This document shows positions 36,981 through 45,430 of a stretch of 64,000 bases of DNA, piece by piece. The translations under genes and the position numbers were made by a program. The notes beneath the pieces are model-generated. The model did not search any database and was not told the origin of the DNA. It saw only the letters and a list, made by a program, of their open reading frames with translations. Position 1 is the first letter of the stretch. Every line of letters begins with the position of its first letter. The stretch is taken from NCBI GenBank assembly GCA_947450325.1, contig CANFUT010000017.1:31000-94999 (forward strand). Direction: 5' to 3'. This DNA is from Flavobacteriia bacterium. Its GTDB lineage: Bacteria > Bacteroidota > Bacteroidia > Flavobacteriales_D > Crocinitomicaceae.

Positions 36981-37970
36981 TTAGAACTTTTTCAGGATTA
37001 TCCAAACAACAACTGGCGCACCAATCAAAGCTGTTACAGCATTCAATGGTAAAACAAAATAAGGCTCAATCCACAAAATCAATAAGTCACAAAAAAGCAA
37101 AGTGCACGCGCCAACCAACGCTGACCCAATGATTAGTTGCAAATGATTTTGCGTTTTGTAAAGTAGTTTCACCATGTTTGGAACTGCCAAACCGATGAAT
37201 GAAATTGGTCCGCAATAGGCGGTGATAAGACCCGCAAAAATGGAAGTTACCACAATAATCAACATTCTGAAAGATTTCATTTGAATGCCCAACAATTGCG
37301 TAGGTTTTTCTCCAATTACTAATAGATTCAATGGTTTTATCAAAAAAATCAGCGCAAAAACACCCGCAATGAAAACCCCAAAAATCAACGGAATTTGATT
37401 GAAATTCACTTGCTGCATGGAACCAAATCCCCACAAAGTGAATGCTTTGATTTGATTGGCTTGCGAAGAAACTTGTAGTACTTGAATCAAAGCGCTTGTA
37501 AAACTTCCCAACATCATTCCAATCAAAAGCAAAGAAATTTGCGATTTCACAAACATCGAGAAGAACAAAATAATCAAACTAAAAATCAATGCGCCAATCA
37601 ACGCAATCATCACAATTCCAATGTCTGACGTAAAGAATGAAATTCCTGTCATCATGGTAATCGCTACGCACAAACTTGCGCCAGAAGTGATTCCCAAAAC
37701 AGATGGACCAGCCAAGGGATTATTGAATAATGTTTGCATCAATAGACCAGCGATGGAAAGTCCCATTCCTGCAAAAATCGCCATGAAAGTGCGTGGAATT
37801 CGCAATTCACGGTAAATGATTAAGCTCTGATCATTAGCGTCGAAATGAAAAATACTACTGAAGATTTTCCCGAAGTTAAATCCAAAGATTCCTCCGTTTA
37901 CATGAATGAGAATCAATGCCAAAAGCAGGATAATTAGACTCCATGATACGATATTTCTGCTCATTCTCAT
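36981..37970 (-). CDS. FecCD/BtuC-type ABC transporter permease
   Basis: 329 residues with eight to ten hydrophobic segments. Family signatures include the RIPRTFMAIFAGMGLSIAG stretch, QTLFNNPLAGPSVLGI and the GPISFIGLAVPNM coupling-region sequence. Imports iron-siderophore, haem or cobalamin complexes from the periplasm. Its ATG overlaps the binding-protein stop by 4 nt (ATGA), so translation is coupled. Confidence 0.93.
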   Translation of the reverse strand: MRMSRNIVSWSLIILLLALILIHVNGGIFGFNFGKIFSSIFHFDANDQSLIIYRELRIPRTFMAIFAGMGLSIAGLLMQTLFNNPLAGPSVLGITSGASLCVAITMMTGISFFTSDIGIVMIALIGALIFSLIILFFSMFVKSQISLLLIGMMLGSFTSALIQVLQVSSQANQIKAFTLWGFGSMQQVNFNQIPLIFGVFIAGVFALIFLIKPLNLLVIGEKPTQLLGIQMKSFRMLIIVVTSIFAGLITAYCGPISFIGLAVPNMVKLLYKTQNHLQLIIGSALVGACTLLFCDLLILWIEPYFVLPLNAVTALIGAPVVVWIILKKF

Positions 37971-39076
37971 TCGGTCAATTTTCGATAAAAATGTAAAGAT
38001 TCCGATTTCACTTCACCTCGATGAAAAATTTGAATCAAATCAGACAAAACGCGATCTGGTTCTACAGCACTATTTTCCCAAAAATAATTCATTTGATGCG
38101 CATAAGAAAACAAGTTATTGCTCTGAAACGCTTTGAAATATTGATATTTCTCGTTGGATTTGAGCATTTCTTTTTTCGTCGGAACTTCTACATTCACCCA
38201 AAAGTCTGTGTTTTGATTCTGTTTGAAAACCTGTTCGAAACTGTAATACATGCTTCCAGTTCCTTTTTCATTTTTAGCGACGTAGTTCGCGCCTGCATCT
38301 GCTAATAATTTGGCGCCAAAACTTTCACCAGCGGGCATATACCAAGTATCGCCATATACCATTCCTGAAAAAACAGTTGGTTTCTTCTTAAATTTCTTAG
38401 CTGTTTTAGAGAGTTGCAAATAATTTTTTTCTACTCGCTCAAAATAAGCTTCCGCCACTTTTTCTTTACCAAATAAATAGCCAAAAACTTTGATCCATTC
38501 TGCTTTTCCCAATGGATGATTTTCTTTCCAATCGTAATTCGGAATACACAAAATACCCAATTTCGACAACTTTTCTTCATTGGCCGTGGTGTTCCCTTCA
38601 AATCCTGTGTGGAAAAGAATTTTTGATTTAGTCAACAAAACACGTTCTGGATTTAAAACACTGAAATCATCAAATTCAAGCACTTTTTTGCTTTTAATAC
38701 CTTTCAAAACAGTTTGATTGTAAATATATTTCGAATTTGAAACGCCTTTAATCTTAGCCGATTCTTTGATTTTTTCTATCATTCCAATATTGGTTCCAGA
38801 AAGCGTAATGATAGATTTCAACGGAACTTCAATTTGTTCTAAATTTTTCGGTATTTCTACATTAGAATTTCTTTGAACCAATGCAAAGTCGCGCTCAACC
38901 GAGCCGTTTTCAGGATTCACAATTTGAAGTTCTACAAAGCCTTTTTGTTGTATAATTTTGAAATTTTGAGCGTATTTTATTAAATCAGTAGAAACATTTT
39001 TACTCTGTTTTATAGCTTGTTTTTGATTGCAAGCAAACAGAATAAATAGATTCAATAAAATAATCATTTGTTTCAT
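37967..39076 (-). CDS. ABC transporter substrate-binding lipoprotein (iron/cobalamin type)
   Basis: 369 residues. Lipoprotein signal with lipobox LFACN (cysteine at residue 16). A periplasmic-binding fold of the BtuF/FepB group: ITLSGTNIGMIEKIKE in the first lobe, SKILFHTGFEGNTTANEEKL, and the NYDWKENHPLGKAEWIKVFG segment typical of this group. Ligand (ferric siderophore, haem, or cobalamin) cannot be told from sequence alone. First gene of the operon; its start lies 40 nt from the duplicated comM leader. Confidence 0.85.
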   Translation of the reverse strand: MKQMIILLNLFILFACNQKQAIKQSKNVSTDLIKYAQNFKIIQQKGFVELQIVNPENGSVERDFALVQRNSNVEIPKNLEQIEVPLKSIITLSGTNIGMIEKIKESAKIKGVSNSKYIYNQTVLKGIKSKKVLEFDDFSVLNPERVLLTKSKILFHTGFEGNTTANEEKLSKLGILCIPNYDWKENHPLGKAEWIKVFGYLFGKEKVAEAYFERVEKNYLQLSKTAKKFKKKPTVFSGMVYGDTWYMPAGESFGAKLLADAGANYVAKNEKGTGSMYYSFEQVFKQNQNTDFWVNVEVPTKKEMLKSNEKYQYFKAFQSNNLFSYAHQMNYFWENSAVEPDRVLSDLIQIFHRGEVKSESLHFYRKLTE

Positions 39077-39115
39077 GAGTACAAAGATGAGAAAATGAAT
39101 TTAAACTTCTCTTTT

Positions 39116-39233
39116 TTTACTTTCAGTTTGTTTTGAAAGGATATTTTTTCTTATCTTTAGTTAACTTAATTTTTAAAATACCTTTTATGTTAGTCAAAAC
39201 CTATGGAAGTGCCGTATTCGGTACTGATGCAAC
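39116..39233 (+). repeat. Direct repeat copy 1: duplicated comM promoter and first codons
   Basis: 118 bp matching 40590-40707 at all but three positions (offset 1474 bp). It includes the leader, the TATCTTTA box and comM codons 1-16, with ATG at 39187. After 39233 similarity to comM fades into divergent sequence, and the frame breaks. The copy is a relic rather than a functional start. Confidence 0.9.
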
Positions 39234-39264
39234 TTCGATAACAAGAGAAGAAAATATTGGATGA
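39187..39264 (+). pseudogene. comM 5'-end fragment
   Basis: ATG at 39187 opens [20 protein letters not shown] followed by EENIG and a TGA, against [20 protein letters not shown] in the intact gene; the stop at 39262-39264 truncates it after 25 codons. Loose similarity continues beyond the near-exact repeat. The rest of the 489-bp gap (39077-39565) shows no gene; a weak promoter region for the FISUMP gene may lie near 39520-39560. Confidence 0.75.
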
Positions 39265-39565
39265 GCAAATGTCGATAACAATAGATCTATAAAATGACAT
39301 GCGATATCAAACTCCTTGATTCAGTGAACTGACAAGTGCTTTTTGTTTAGAGTTTTGATTTTAGTCAAATCATATGAAGAATTTAGCTATCCAAAAAAGC
39401 AGCTACTCTAATTCATGTAGTTTAGTTCTGAAAAACTAAAAATCATTAAAGCTGGAAATATTTCTAAGGGTATATCACTTTTCTAAATTTTTTATCCGAC
39501 ACTGTTAATTACAAGTACTATCAGTGAAATTATGTATTTTTATACCGATAATATAAAGATAGTTT

Positions 39566-40396
39566 ATGACAAAAATATTTCTGACTTTACTTTGCATTCT
39601 TTTTGCAGTTTTTCTTTCTCGCTCACAAACCCAAGGTGCAGGAGTTATCGATATTGAAGGCAATCAATATTCATCTGTTATAATTGGTTCACAAGAATGG
39701 ATGGCAGAAAACCTACGCACCGCTACTTATGCAAATGGAGATCCTATTCCTTTTGTAATAGTTAGTTCAGATTGGTGGAATCTAACCACAGGAGCTTGCG
39801 TTGATTATTACGTTGTCCCCCAATACATAACTTTTTACGGAAAGCTATATAATTGGTATGCTGTGAATGACTCCAGAAATCTATGTCCCACGGGGTGGCA
39901 TTTGCCAACAGATGCTGAGTGGAACATATTGATAAAACATTTAGACCCTTTTTCAAGTCCTGCGAGTCAAACTAGTCCCCCAGGCTACAAAATGAAAAGT
40001 ACGGGCACTCAATACTGGCAGAGTCCGAATACAGGCGCTACCAACCAAAGTGGCTTTTCAGGTCTTCCGGGCGGATGCCGCGCGCCGAGTTTTTCTGAAA
40101 TTGATCAATCAGGCTACTGGTGGAGTTCTTCGGAGAGCATAACTAACGAAGCCTGGGTCCGCTCCCTATATTTCAACTACAGCATTGTGGCCAGGACCTC
40201 CCGATTGAAGTATAATGGTTACTCTGTCCGTTGCCTCAAAACGGTTCCATTAGAACTCATAGAACTTATTCCTACAAATAAAGAACTTGTAAAAATAGTT
40301 GATTTATTAGGAAGAGAAACTGAATTTAAAAGTAACACCCTGTTGATCTATGTTTATTCTGACGGAACTACTGAAAGGGTATTTAATGCAGAATAA
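39566..40396 (+). CDS. FISUMP-domain secreted protein with T9SS-like tail
   Basis: 276 residues. Signal peptide (about 1-21, ending SRSQ). The FISUMP domain (Fibrobacter succinogenes major paralogous, about 25-225) shows the typical sequence GNQYSSVIIGSQEWMAENLR, GKLYNWYAVND, CPTGWHLPTDAEW, YWWSSSES and YSVRCLK. The last ~35 residues (VDLLGRETEFKSNTLLIYVY) look like a T9SS type A sorting tail. FISUMP proteins are exported and of unclear role, often in multigene families. The central part is more G+C-rich than its neighbours, and the gene sits between two copies of the comM leader, which suggests insertion. Its only neighbours are the uptake operon and comM. Confidence 0.8.
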   Translation: MTKIFLTLLCILFAVFLSRSQTQGAGVIDIEGNQYSSVIIGSQEWMAENLRTATYANGDPIPFVIVSSDWWNLTTGACVDYYVVPQYITFYGKLYNWYAVNDSRNLCPTGWHLPTDAEWNILIKHLDPFSSPASQTSPPGYKMKSTGTQYWQSPNTGATNQSGFSGLPGGCRAPSFSEIDQSGYWWSSSESITNEAWVRSLYFNYSIVARTSRLKYNGYSVRCLKTVPLELIELIPTNKELVKIVDLLGRETEFKSNTLLIYVYSDGTTERVFNAE

Positions 40397-40516
40397 TCAA
40401 CATTAAGCTTTCAATTCAAGTTAGACTATGTTTTTAATCAAAATAGTGAAGGTGATAAAAAAGCCAGAGAAGCATTGAATAAAGAATTTGATTTCAAAAC
40501 AGAATTATTTTCTTAG
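40397..40516 (+). pseudogene. Coding remnant in frame after the FISUMP stop
   Basis: Directly after the TAA at 40394-40396 the same frame stays open for 39 codons (STLSFQFKLDYVFNQNSEGD, then KKAREALNKEFDFKTELFS) to TAG at 40514. It has amino-acid composition of real protein and no start codon. It is probably the C-terminal scrap of another gene carried with the insert; family unknown. Confidence 0.45.
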
Positions 40517-40589
40517 TGTAAGACCTTTAAAAAAAAATTGCTGAGATTTAGAGCTAAATATTGATTTTTCTGAAAACTTTCGGATGATA

Positions 40590-40707
40590 TTTACTTTCAG
40601 TTTGTTTTGAAAGGATATTTTTTCCTATCTTTAGTTAACTTAATTTTTAAAATACCTTTTATGTTAGTCAAAACCTATGGAAGTGCCGTATTCGGCATTG
40701 ATGCAAC
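40590..40707 (+). repeat. Direct repeat copy 2: functional comM promoter and first codons
   Basis: Partner of 39116-39233. It carries TTG (40607-40609), a 16-nt spacer and TATCTTTA (40626-40633, one mismatch to TAnnTTTG), then the comM ATG at 40661. Differences from copy 1 are one T/C in the leader and two in codons 11-13. Confidence 0.9.
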
Positions 40708-42202
40708 GACCATTACCATTGAAGTTAATATCGGGCAAGGAGTAAATTTTTTCTTAGTCGGATTGCCAGACAGCGCCGTCAAAGAAAGTCAGCAAAGAAT
40801 CAAAGCTGCTTTTAAAAACAATGATTTGAAATTTCCAGGGAAGGAAATCACTGTAAACATGGCGCCTGCTGATATCCGCAAGGAAGGTTCAACCTTCGAT
40901 TTACCAATCGCCATTGGAATTTTAGCCGCAAGCGAACAAGTTTTGTGCAAGCGTTTGGAAGAATATCTGATTTTGGGCGAATTGTCGCTAGATGGAAGTG
41001 TGCAAGCGATGAAAGGTATTTTGCCAATCGCGATTCAAGCCAAAAAAGAAGGATTCAAAGGAATCATTTTGCCGAAAGCCAATGCGGTTGAAGCTGCTAT
41101 TGTAAATGAATTGGAAGTTTACGGCGTTGATAGTTTGATTGAAGTGGTTGATTTTTTGAATCACAAAACGCAAATTCAGAGAACAATCGTGGACATTGAA
41201 GCTGAATTTCAAAAGAAATTAGATCAAATTGAAGTCGATTTTCGGGATGTCAAAGGTCAATCGAATATAAAACGTGCCTTTGAAATCGCAGCGGCCGGAG
41301 GTCATAATGTAATTTTAATCGGACCTCCAGGAGCAGGGAAATCCATGTTAGCAAAACGCTTACCCACCATTCTTCCTCCAATGACCATGACAGAATCCTT
41401 GGAAACAACCAAAATTCACAGCGTTGCAGGTAAAATGGGAAAAGAAATCGGTTTGGTCACGCAACGTCCATTTAGAAAGCCGCATCACACAATTTCTGAC
41501 GTCGCGCTTGTTGGAGGAGGTGGTTATCCGCAACCGGGGGAAATTTCATTAGCACACAACGGCGTTTTATTTCTAGATGAATTGCCAGAATATAAAAGAA
41601 CGGTGTTGGAAGTCATGCGTCAACCTTTGGAAGATAGAACCGTTACCATTTCAAGGGCGAAATTCACTGTCGATTATCCAGCAGGTTTTATGTTGATTGC
41701 AGCGATGAATCCTTGTCCTTGTGGTTACTATAATCATCCTGAAAAAGAATGTGTTTGTGGTCCAGGCGTTGTACAAAAATATTTGAATAAAATTTCTGGT
41801 CCTTTACTGGATCGAATCGATTTACACGTCGAGGTTACACCAATTAGTTACGATGAATTGGCGCATCATCAACCTGACGAAGGAAGCATTGACATTAGAA
41901 ATCGGGTGATTGAAGCACGTTTATTACAAGAAAAAAGATACGTTGACGCAGATGGAGTTCACTGCAACGCGCAAATGAGTTCAAAAGATTTGAGTGTTTA
42001 TTGTCGAATCGACGAAGCTGGAAATGCGATTTTAAAGCGCGCAATGGACAGTTTAGGATTGTCTGCTCGTGCGTACGATCGCATTTTAAAAGTAGCTAGA
42101 ACTGTTGCTGATTTAGAAAAATCTGACACAATTTCTGCAGGACATTTGGCTGAAGCGATTCAGTTTAGAAGTTTGGATCGAGAAGGTTGGGCGGAGAAAT
42201 AA
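40661..42202 (+). CDS. comM: YifB/ComM-type Mg-chelatase-like AAA+ ATPase
   Basis: 513 residues from ATG at 40661 ([15 protein letters not shown], the family's standard N-terminus); a start at 40607 would lie in the promoter. N-terminal ChlI-like domain (about 1-180), AAA+ domain (about 190-400) with Walker A GPPGAGKS, Walker [10 protein letters not shown], and the cysteine cluster [20 protein letters not shown], then a C-terminal helical domain. In naturally transformable bacteria ComM is a branch-migration helicase that aids recombination of incoming DNA. Here its 5' end has been duplicated (see 39116-39233). Confidence 0.93.
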   Translation: MLVKTYGSAVFGIDATTITIEVNIGQGVNFFLVGLPDSAVKESQQRIKAAFKNNDLKFPGKEITVNMAPADIRKEGSTFDLPIAIGILAASEQVLCKRLEEYLILGELSLDGSVQAMKGILPIAIQAKKEGFKGIILPKANAVEAAIVNELEVYGVDSLIEVVDFLNHKTQIQRTIVDIEAEFQKKLDQIEVDFRDVKGQSNIKRAFEIAAAGGHNVILIGPPGAGKSMLAKRLPTILPPMTMTESLETTKIHSVAGKMGKEIGLVTQRPFRKPHHTISDVALVGGGGYPQPGEISLAHNGVLFLDELPEYKRTVLEVMRQPLEDRTVTISRAKFTVDYPAGFMLIAAMNPCPCGYYNHPEKECVCGPGVVQKYLNKISGPLLDRIDLHVEVTPISYDELAHHQPDEGSIDIRNRVIEARLLQEKRYVDADGVHCNAQMSSKDLSVYCRIDEAGNAILKRAMDSLGLSARAYDRILKVARTVADLEKSDTISAGHLAEAIQFRSLDREGWAEK

Positions 42203-42214
42203 TTTTTCTAACGA

Positions 42215-42580
42215 TTAATTATCCAAACACCCTTGCAAAACCCAACGCTTAACCGCTTTTATTTGACATGAATCAAGTTGATTTTGAGGCAGCGGTGGCA
42301 TGATTATATAATTGGTGTCATGAATAATGGATTGAACAAGTTGACCACTTAATGCGATGCTTTTTGCGTTAACATAAGTATCTAAATTAATTCCTCCTGA
42401 ACCTGGATATTGATGACAAGGCAAACAATTGTTACTTAAAATCGGCTGAATTTGATTGGCATACGAAATTGTATCTTCCAATTGACAGTTTACAGGAACT
42501 ACTGTTGGACTTGGTACTTTATCTTTTTTACAACTTAATATTGTAAGTAATATGCTGATGACAAACAGATATTTTTTCAT
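42215..42580 (-). CDS. Cytochrome c-like lipoprotein
   Basis: 121 residues from ATG at 42580. Lipobox LTILSC (cysteine at residue 17). One CxxCH haem motif (CLPCH) in the sequence ILSNNCLPCHQYPGSGG, and a possible methionine ligand in YIIMPPLPQ. Resembles the 'cytochrome c domain' proteins that pair with secreted enzymes in Bacteroidota. Likely periplasmic or outer-membrane anchored electron carrier. Convergent with comM. Confidence 0.75.
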   Translation of the reverse strand: MKKYLFVISILLTILSCKKDKVPSPTVVPVNCQLEDTISYANQIQPILSNNCLPCHQYPGSGGINLDTYVNAKSIALSGQLVQSIIHDTNYIIMPPLPQNQLDSCQIKAVKRWVLQGCLDN

Positions 42581-42728
42581 GCTCAAATTTAATTTTTAAA
42601 CCAAATTGCGATGTTATGCTATTATTAAATTATTTAGTGGATTAATCTTTCTACCAAAGAAATCACAAACTATGTCAATTTAGCAAAAACCTAACTTTCA
42701 AAAAAGCACGTAATTCACAAAGAAATTC

Positions 42729-42736
42729 TACCTTTG
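42729..42736 (+). promoter_or_regulatory. Probable -7 box of lpd
   Basis: TACCTTTG fits TAnnTTTG and ends 21 nt before the lpd ATG. Any start upstream of 42758 would overlap it. Confidence 0.5.
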
Positions 42737-42757
42737 TCTTGTAAAAATTTAAACACG

Positions 42758-44158
42758 ATGAGTACTTACGACGTTGCGATTATAGGTTCAGGACCTGGAG
42801 GATATGTGGCTGCTATTAGATGCGCACAACTTGGAATGAAAACTGCTTTGATTGAAAAATACGATACTTTAGGCGGAACTTGCTTGAATGTAGGTTGTAT
42901 TCCTTCCAAAGCTTTGTTGGATTCTTCTGAACATTTTCACAATGCAAAGCACAATTTTACAGAGCATGGAATCAATATTACTGGCTTGGAAGCGGACATC
43001 AATCAAATGATTGCGCGCAAAGCTGAAGTTGTTTCACAAACTTGCAATGGAATTAAATTTTTAATGGATAAAAACAATGTGACTGTTTACAACGGTTGGG
43101 GGTCGTTTGCATCTAAAAATTCGATTTTAATAAAAGGAAAAGACAGCGAAGAGACAATCGAAGCGAAAAACATCATCATTGCAACAGGTTCTAAGCCAAA
43201 CTTTTTCCCAGGAATGGAACCAGATAAAGACCGAATCATCACTTCAACGGAAGCGTTGAAAATGAAAGAAATCCCAAAAAGATTGTTGGTAATTGGTGGA
43301 GGTGTAATCGGTCTTGAATTAGGTTCTGTTTATGCTAGATTAGGTTCTGAGGTTGAAGTGGTTGAGTTTGCTGATTCAATTATTCCAACAATGGACAAAA
43401 CACTAGGTAAAGAATTGACTCGTGTTTTGAAAAAAGAAGGATTCAAATTTCACATGGAACACAAAGTTCAAAGCGTTGTAAACACTGGAAAAGGTGTGAA
43501 ATTGACTGCGTTGAATAAAAAAGACCAAGAAGTTGTCTTAGAAGCTGACTACTGTTTAGTTGCTGTTGGTCGTAAAGCCTATACTGCTGGTTTGAATCTT
43601 GAAAACGCTGGTTTGACTGCAAACAATCGTGGTCAAGTGGAAGTAAATGATCACTTACAAACTTCGATTCCAAATATTTATGCAATTGGTGATGTTGTTC
43701 GCGGAGCAATGTTGGCGCACAAAGCAGAAGAAGAAGGAGTTTATGTTGCTGAATTAATCGCAGGACAAAAACCGCATATCAATTACAATTTGATTCCTGG
43801 TGTTGTTTACACATGGCCAGAAGTTGCTGCAGTTGGTAAAACTGAAGAAGAATTGAAAGCAGCTGGTGTTGAATATAAAGTTGGTTCATTTCCAATCAAA
43901 GCATTAGGAAGAGCCCGCGCAAGTATGGATACACAAGGATTAGTAAAAATCTTGGCTGACAAAAATACTGACGAAGTTTTAGGCGTTCACATGATTGCTC
44001 CTCGTGCAGCGGATTTAATAATGGAAGCCGTTGTCGCTATGGAATACAGAGCATCTGCTGAAGATATCGCACGCATTTGTCACCCGCATCCAACCTATTC
44101 TGAAGCAATCAAAGAAGCTGCTTTGGATGCTACTGCTGCTAGAGCATTGCACGTATAA
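42758..44158 (+). CDS. lpd: Dihydrolipoyl dehydrogenase
   Basis: FAD-dependent E3 subunit of pyruvate, 2-oxoglutarate and branched-chain dehydrogenase complexes; reoxidises dihydrolipoamide with NAD+. 466 residues from ATG at 42758. FAD site IIGSGPGGYVAA at the N-terminus, redox-active disulphide GGTCLNVGCIPSK, NAD site VIGGGVIGLELGS, second FAD site IYAIGDVV, and the catalytic HPHPTYSE near the C-terminus. No E1/E2 gene adjacent, so it is a stand-alone lpd. Confidence 0.97.
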   Translation: MSTYDVAIIGSGPGGYVAAIRCAQLGMKTALIEKYDTLGGTCLNVGCIPSKALLDSSEHFHNAKHNFTEHGINITGLEADINQMIARKAEVVSQTCNGIKFLMDKNNVTVYNGWGSFASKNSILIKGKDSEETIEAKNIIIATGSKPNFFPGMEPDKDRIITSTEALKMKEIPKRLLVIGGGVIGLELGSVYARLGSEVEVVEFADSIIPTMDKTLGKELTRVLKKEGFKFHMEHKVQSVVNTGKGVKLTALNKKDQEVVLEADYCLVAVGRKAYTAGLNLENAGLTANNRGQVEVNDHLQTSIPNIYAIGDVVRGAMLAHKAEEEGVYVAELIAGQKPHINYNLIPGVVYTWPEVAAVGKTEEELKAAGVEYKVGSFPIKALGRARASMDTQGLVKILADKNTDEVLGVHMIAPRAADLIMEAVVAMEYRASAEDIARICHPHPTYSEAIKEAALDATAARALHV

Positions 44159-44184
44159 TTAAAGTTTCAAAAACTTTCTCGAAA

Positions 44185-44192
44185 TAATTTTG
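44185..44192 (+). promoter_or_regulatory. Probable -7 box of hemH
   Basis: TAATTTTG fits TAnnTTTG, 47 nt before the hemH ATG. If used, the hairpin at 44197-44227 would be in the 5' leader. Confidence 0.45.
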
Positions 44193-44196
44193 TTAC

Positions 44197-44227
44197 AGTA
44201 TCAGATTTCTTTTTGAGGTCTGATACT
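44197..44227 (+). terminator. Hairpin between lpd and hemH (terminator or leader hairpin)
   Basis: AGTATCAGA (44197-44205) pairs exactly with TCTGATACT (44219-44227) around a 13-nt loop and is followed by TATTTTT. It may end lpd transcription. It also stands just 12 nt before the hemH ATG, so it could influence hemH translation. Confidence 0.6.
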
Positions 44228-44239
44228 TATTTTTAAAGA

Positions 44240-45259
44240 ATGAAAAAAACAGGCGTTTTATTGATCCAACTGGGAACTCCAGACAGTCCATCAACCTCAG
44301 ATGTAAGAACTTACTTGAGCGAATTTTTAAATGACCCAAGAGTCATTGATTTGCCTTGGTTAGCTCGAAAATTGTTGGTCAACGGAATCATCGTTCCTTT
44401 CAGAGCGCCTAAATCTGCAAAGATTTATAAAAAATTGTGGGAACATGGAAATGGTGTTTCTCCCCTATTGACTTATACACAATCAGTTCAAAAATTATTG
44501 GCTGAACGTTTGCAAAATGACAATATAACTGTCGAAATGGCGATGCGTTATCAAAATCCTTCAATGGATTTGGTTTTAGATCGCATGCACAAAGCCAATT
44601 ATGAACAAATTATAATCATTCCACTTTTCCCCCAATATGCAAGTGCTTCTTCTGGTTCTGCGATCGAAAAAGCCATGAATCTGATTCGCAAATGGTGGGT
44701 AATTCCTGAAATCAAGATTGTCAGTCAATTTTATGATCATCCTGCTTATATCGATTCGATAGTTGAAAGAGCAAAAGCGTTTAACTTTGATGATTACGAC
44801 CATATTTTGTTTTCTTATCACGGTTTACCTGAGCGACAAGTGGATAAAGTTTACGACAATGGTTTGTGTGAAGATCAACCTTGTGAATCAACGATTAACG
44901 AGGAAAATAAATTCTGCTACAAAGCAACTTCATACGCTACAACGCGCTTGATTGCTGCTAAATTAGGACTCAAAGAGTCAGATTACACTGTTTGCTTTCA
45001 ATCCCGTTTAGACAAAAAATGGTTGACGCCTTTTTCTGATGTGATTGTGGAGGAACAAGGTAAAAAAGGTGCTAAAAAATTACTGGCATTCAGTCCAGCT
45101 TTTGTGGCAGATTGCCTTGAAACCATCATTGAAATAGGTGACGAATACCAAGAAATTTTCGAAGAACACGGAGGAGAAAAAGTACAATTAGTGCCAAGTT
45201 CTAATGACCATCCGAGATTTATTGATTGTTTGGAAGATTTGGTTAGAACTAGACTTTAA
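44240..45259 (+). CDS. hemH: Ferrochelatase
   Basis: Inserts Fe2+ into protoporphyrin IX, the last step of haem synthesis. 339 residues, normal for the family. Conserved elements: LLIQLGTPDSP at the N-terminus, the FSYHGLPER motif with the metal-handling histidine, CFQSRLDKKWLTPF, and the SPAFVADCLETI / GGEKVQLVPSSND region at the C-terminus. Haem is needed by the cytochrome-type proteins encoded at 42215-42580 and 52715-53722. Confidence 0.96.
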   Translation: MKKTGVLLIQLGTPDSPSTSDVRTYLSEFLNDPRVIDLPWLARKLLVNGIIVPFRAPKSAKIYKKLWEHGNGVSPLLTYTQSVQKLLAERLQNDNITVEMAMRYQNPSMDLVLDRMHKANYEQIIIIPLFPQYASASSGSAIEKAMNLIRKWWVIPEIKIVSQFYDHPAYIDSIVERAKAFNFDDYDHILFSYHGLPERQVDKVYDNGLCEDQPCESTINEENKFCYKATSYATTRLIAAKLGLKESDYTVCFQSRLDKKWLTPFSDVIVEEQGKKGAKKLLAFSPAFVADCLETIIEIGDEYQEIFEEHGGEKVQLVPSSNDHPRFIDCLEDLVRTRL

Positions 45260-45278
45260 AATTAGTCGTTTAATCCTA

Positions 45279-45304
45279 ATTTTTCAATTTTTGAATTGAA
45301 AAAT
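45279..45304. terminator. A/T-rich perfect hairpin after hemH
   Basis: ATTTTTCAAT (45279-45288) pairs exactly with ATTGAAAAAT (45295-45304) around TTTTGA. No T-run follows and G+C is very low, so terminator function is only possible. Confidence 0.35.
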
Positions 45305-45359
45305 CACTTATTTCCTTGATTTTGCGTCGTGATTTCCCCTGAAATTCAGTCAAAAATTC

Positions 45360-45367
45360 TAACTTTG
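45360..45367 (+). promoter_or_regulatory. Probable -7 box of alaS
   Basis: TAACTTTG fits TAnnTTTG, 63 nt before the alaS ATG. No TTG at standard spacing. Confidence 0.45.
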
Positions 45368-45430
45368 TTGTGAAATTTTAAATTATCTTTTTATTCAATT
45401 TATTTTATTGAATAATAACACTTTATATTC

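Noticed and set aside
40607..40660. 18-residue N-terminal extension of comM
   Set aside because: It reads through the promoter; homologues start MLVKTYGSA.
45279..45304. Regulatory hairpin upstream of alaS (T-box-like)
   Set aside because: Only an A/T-rich inverted repeat, no T-box motif; more likely a weak terminator or chance.
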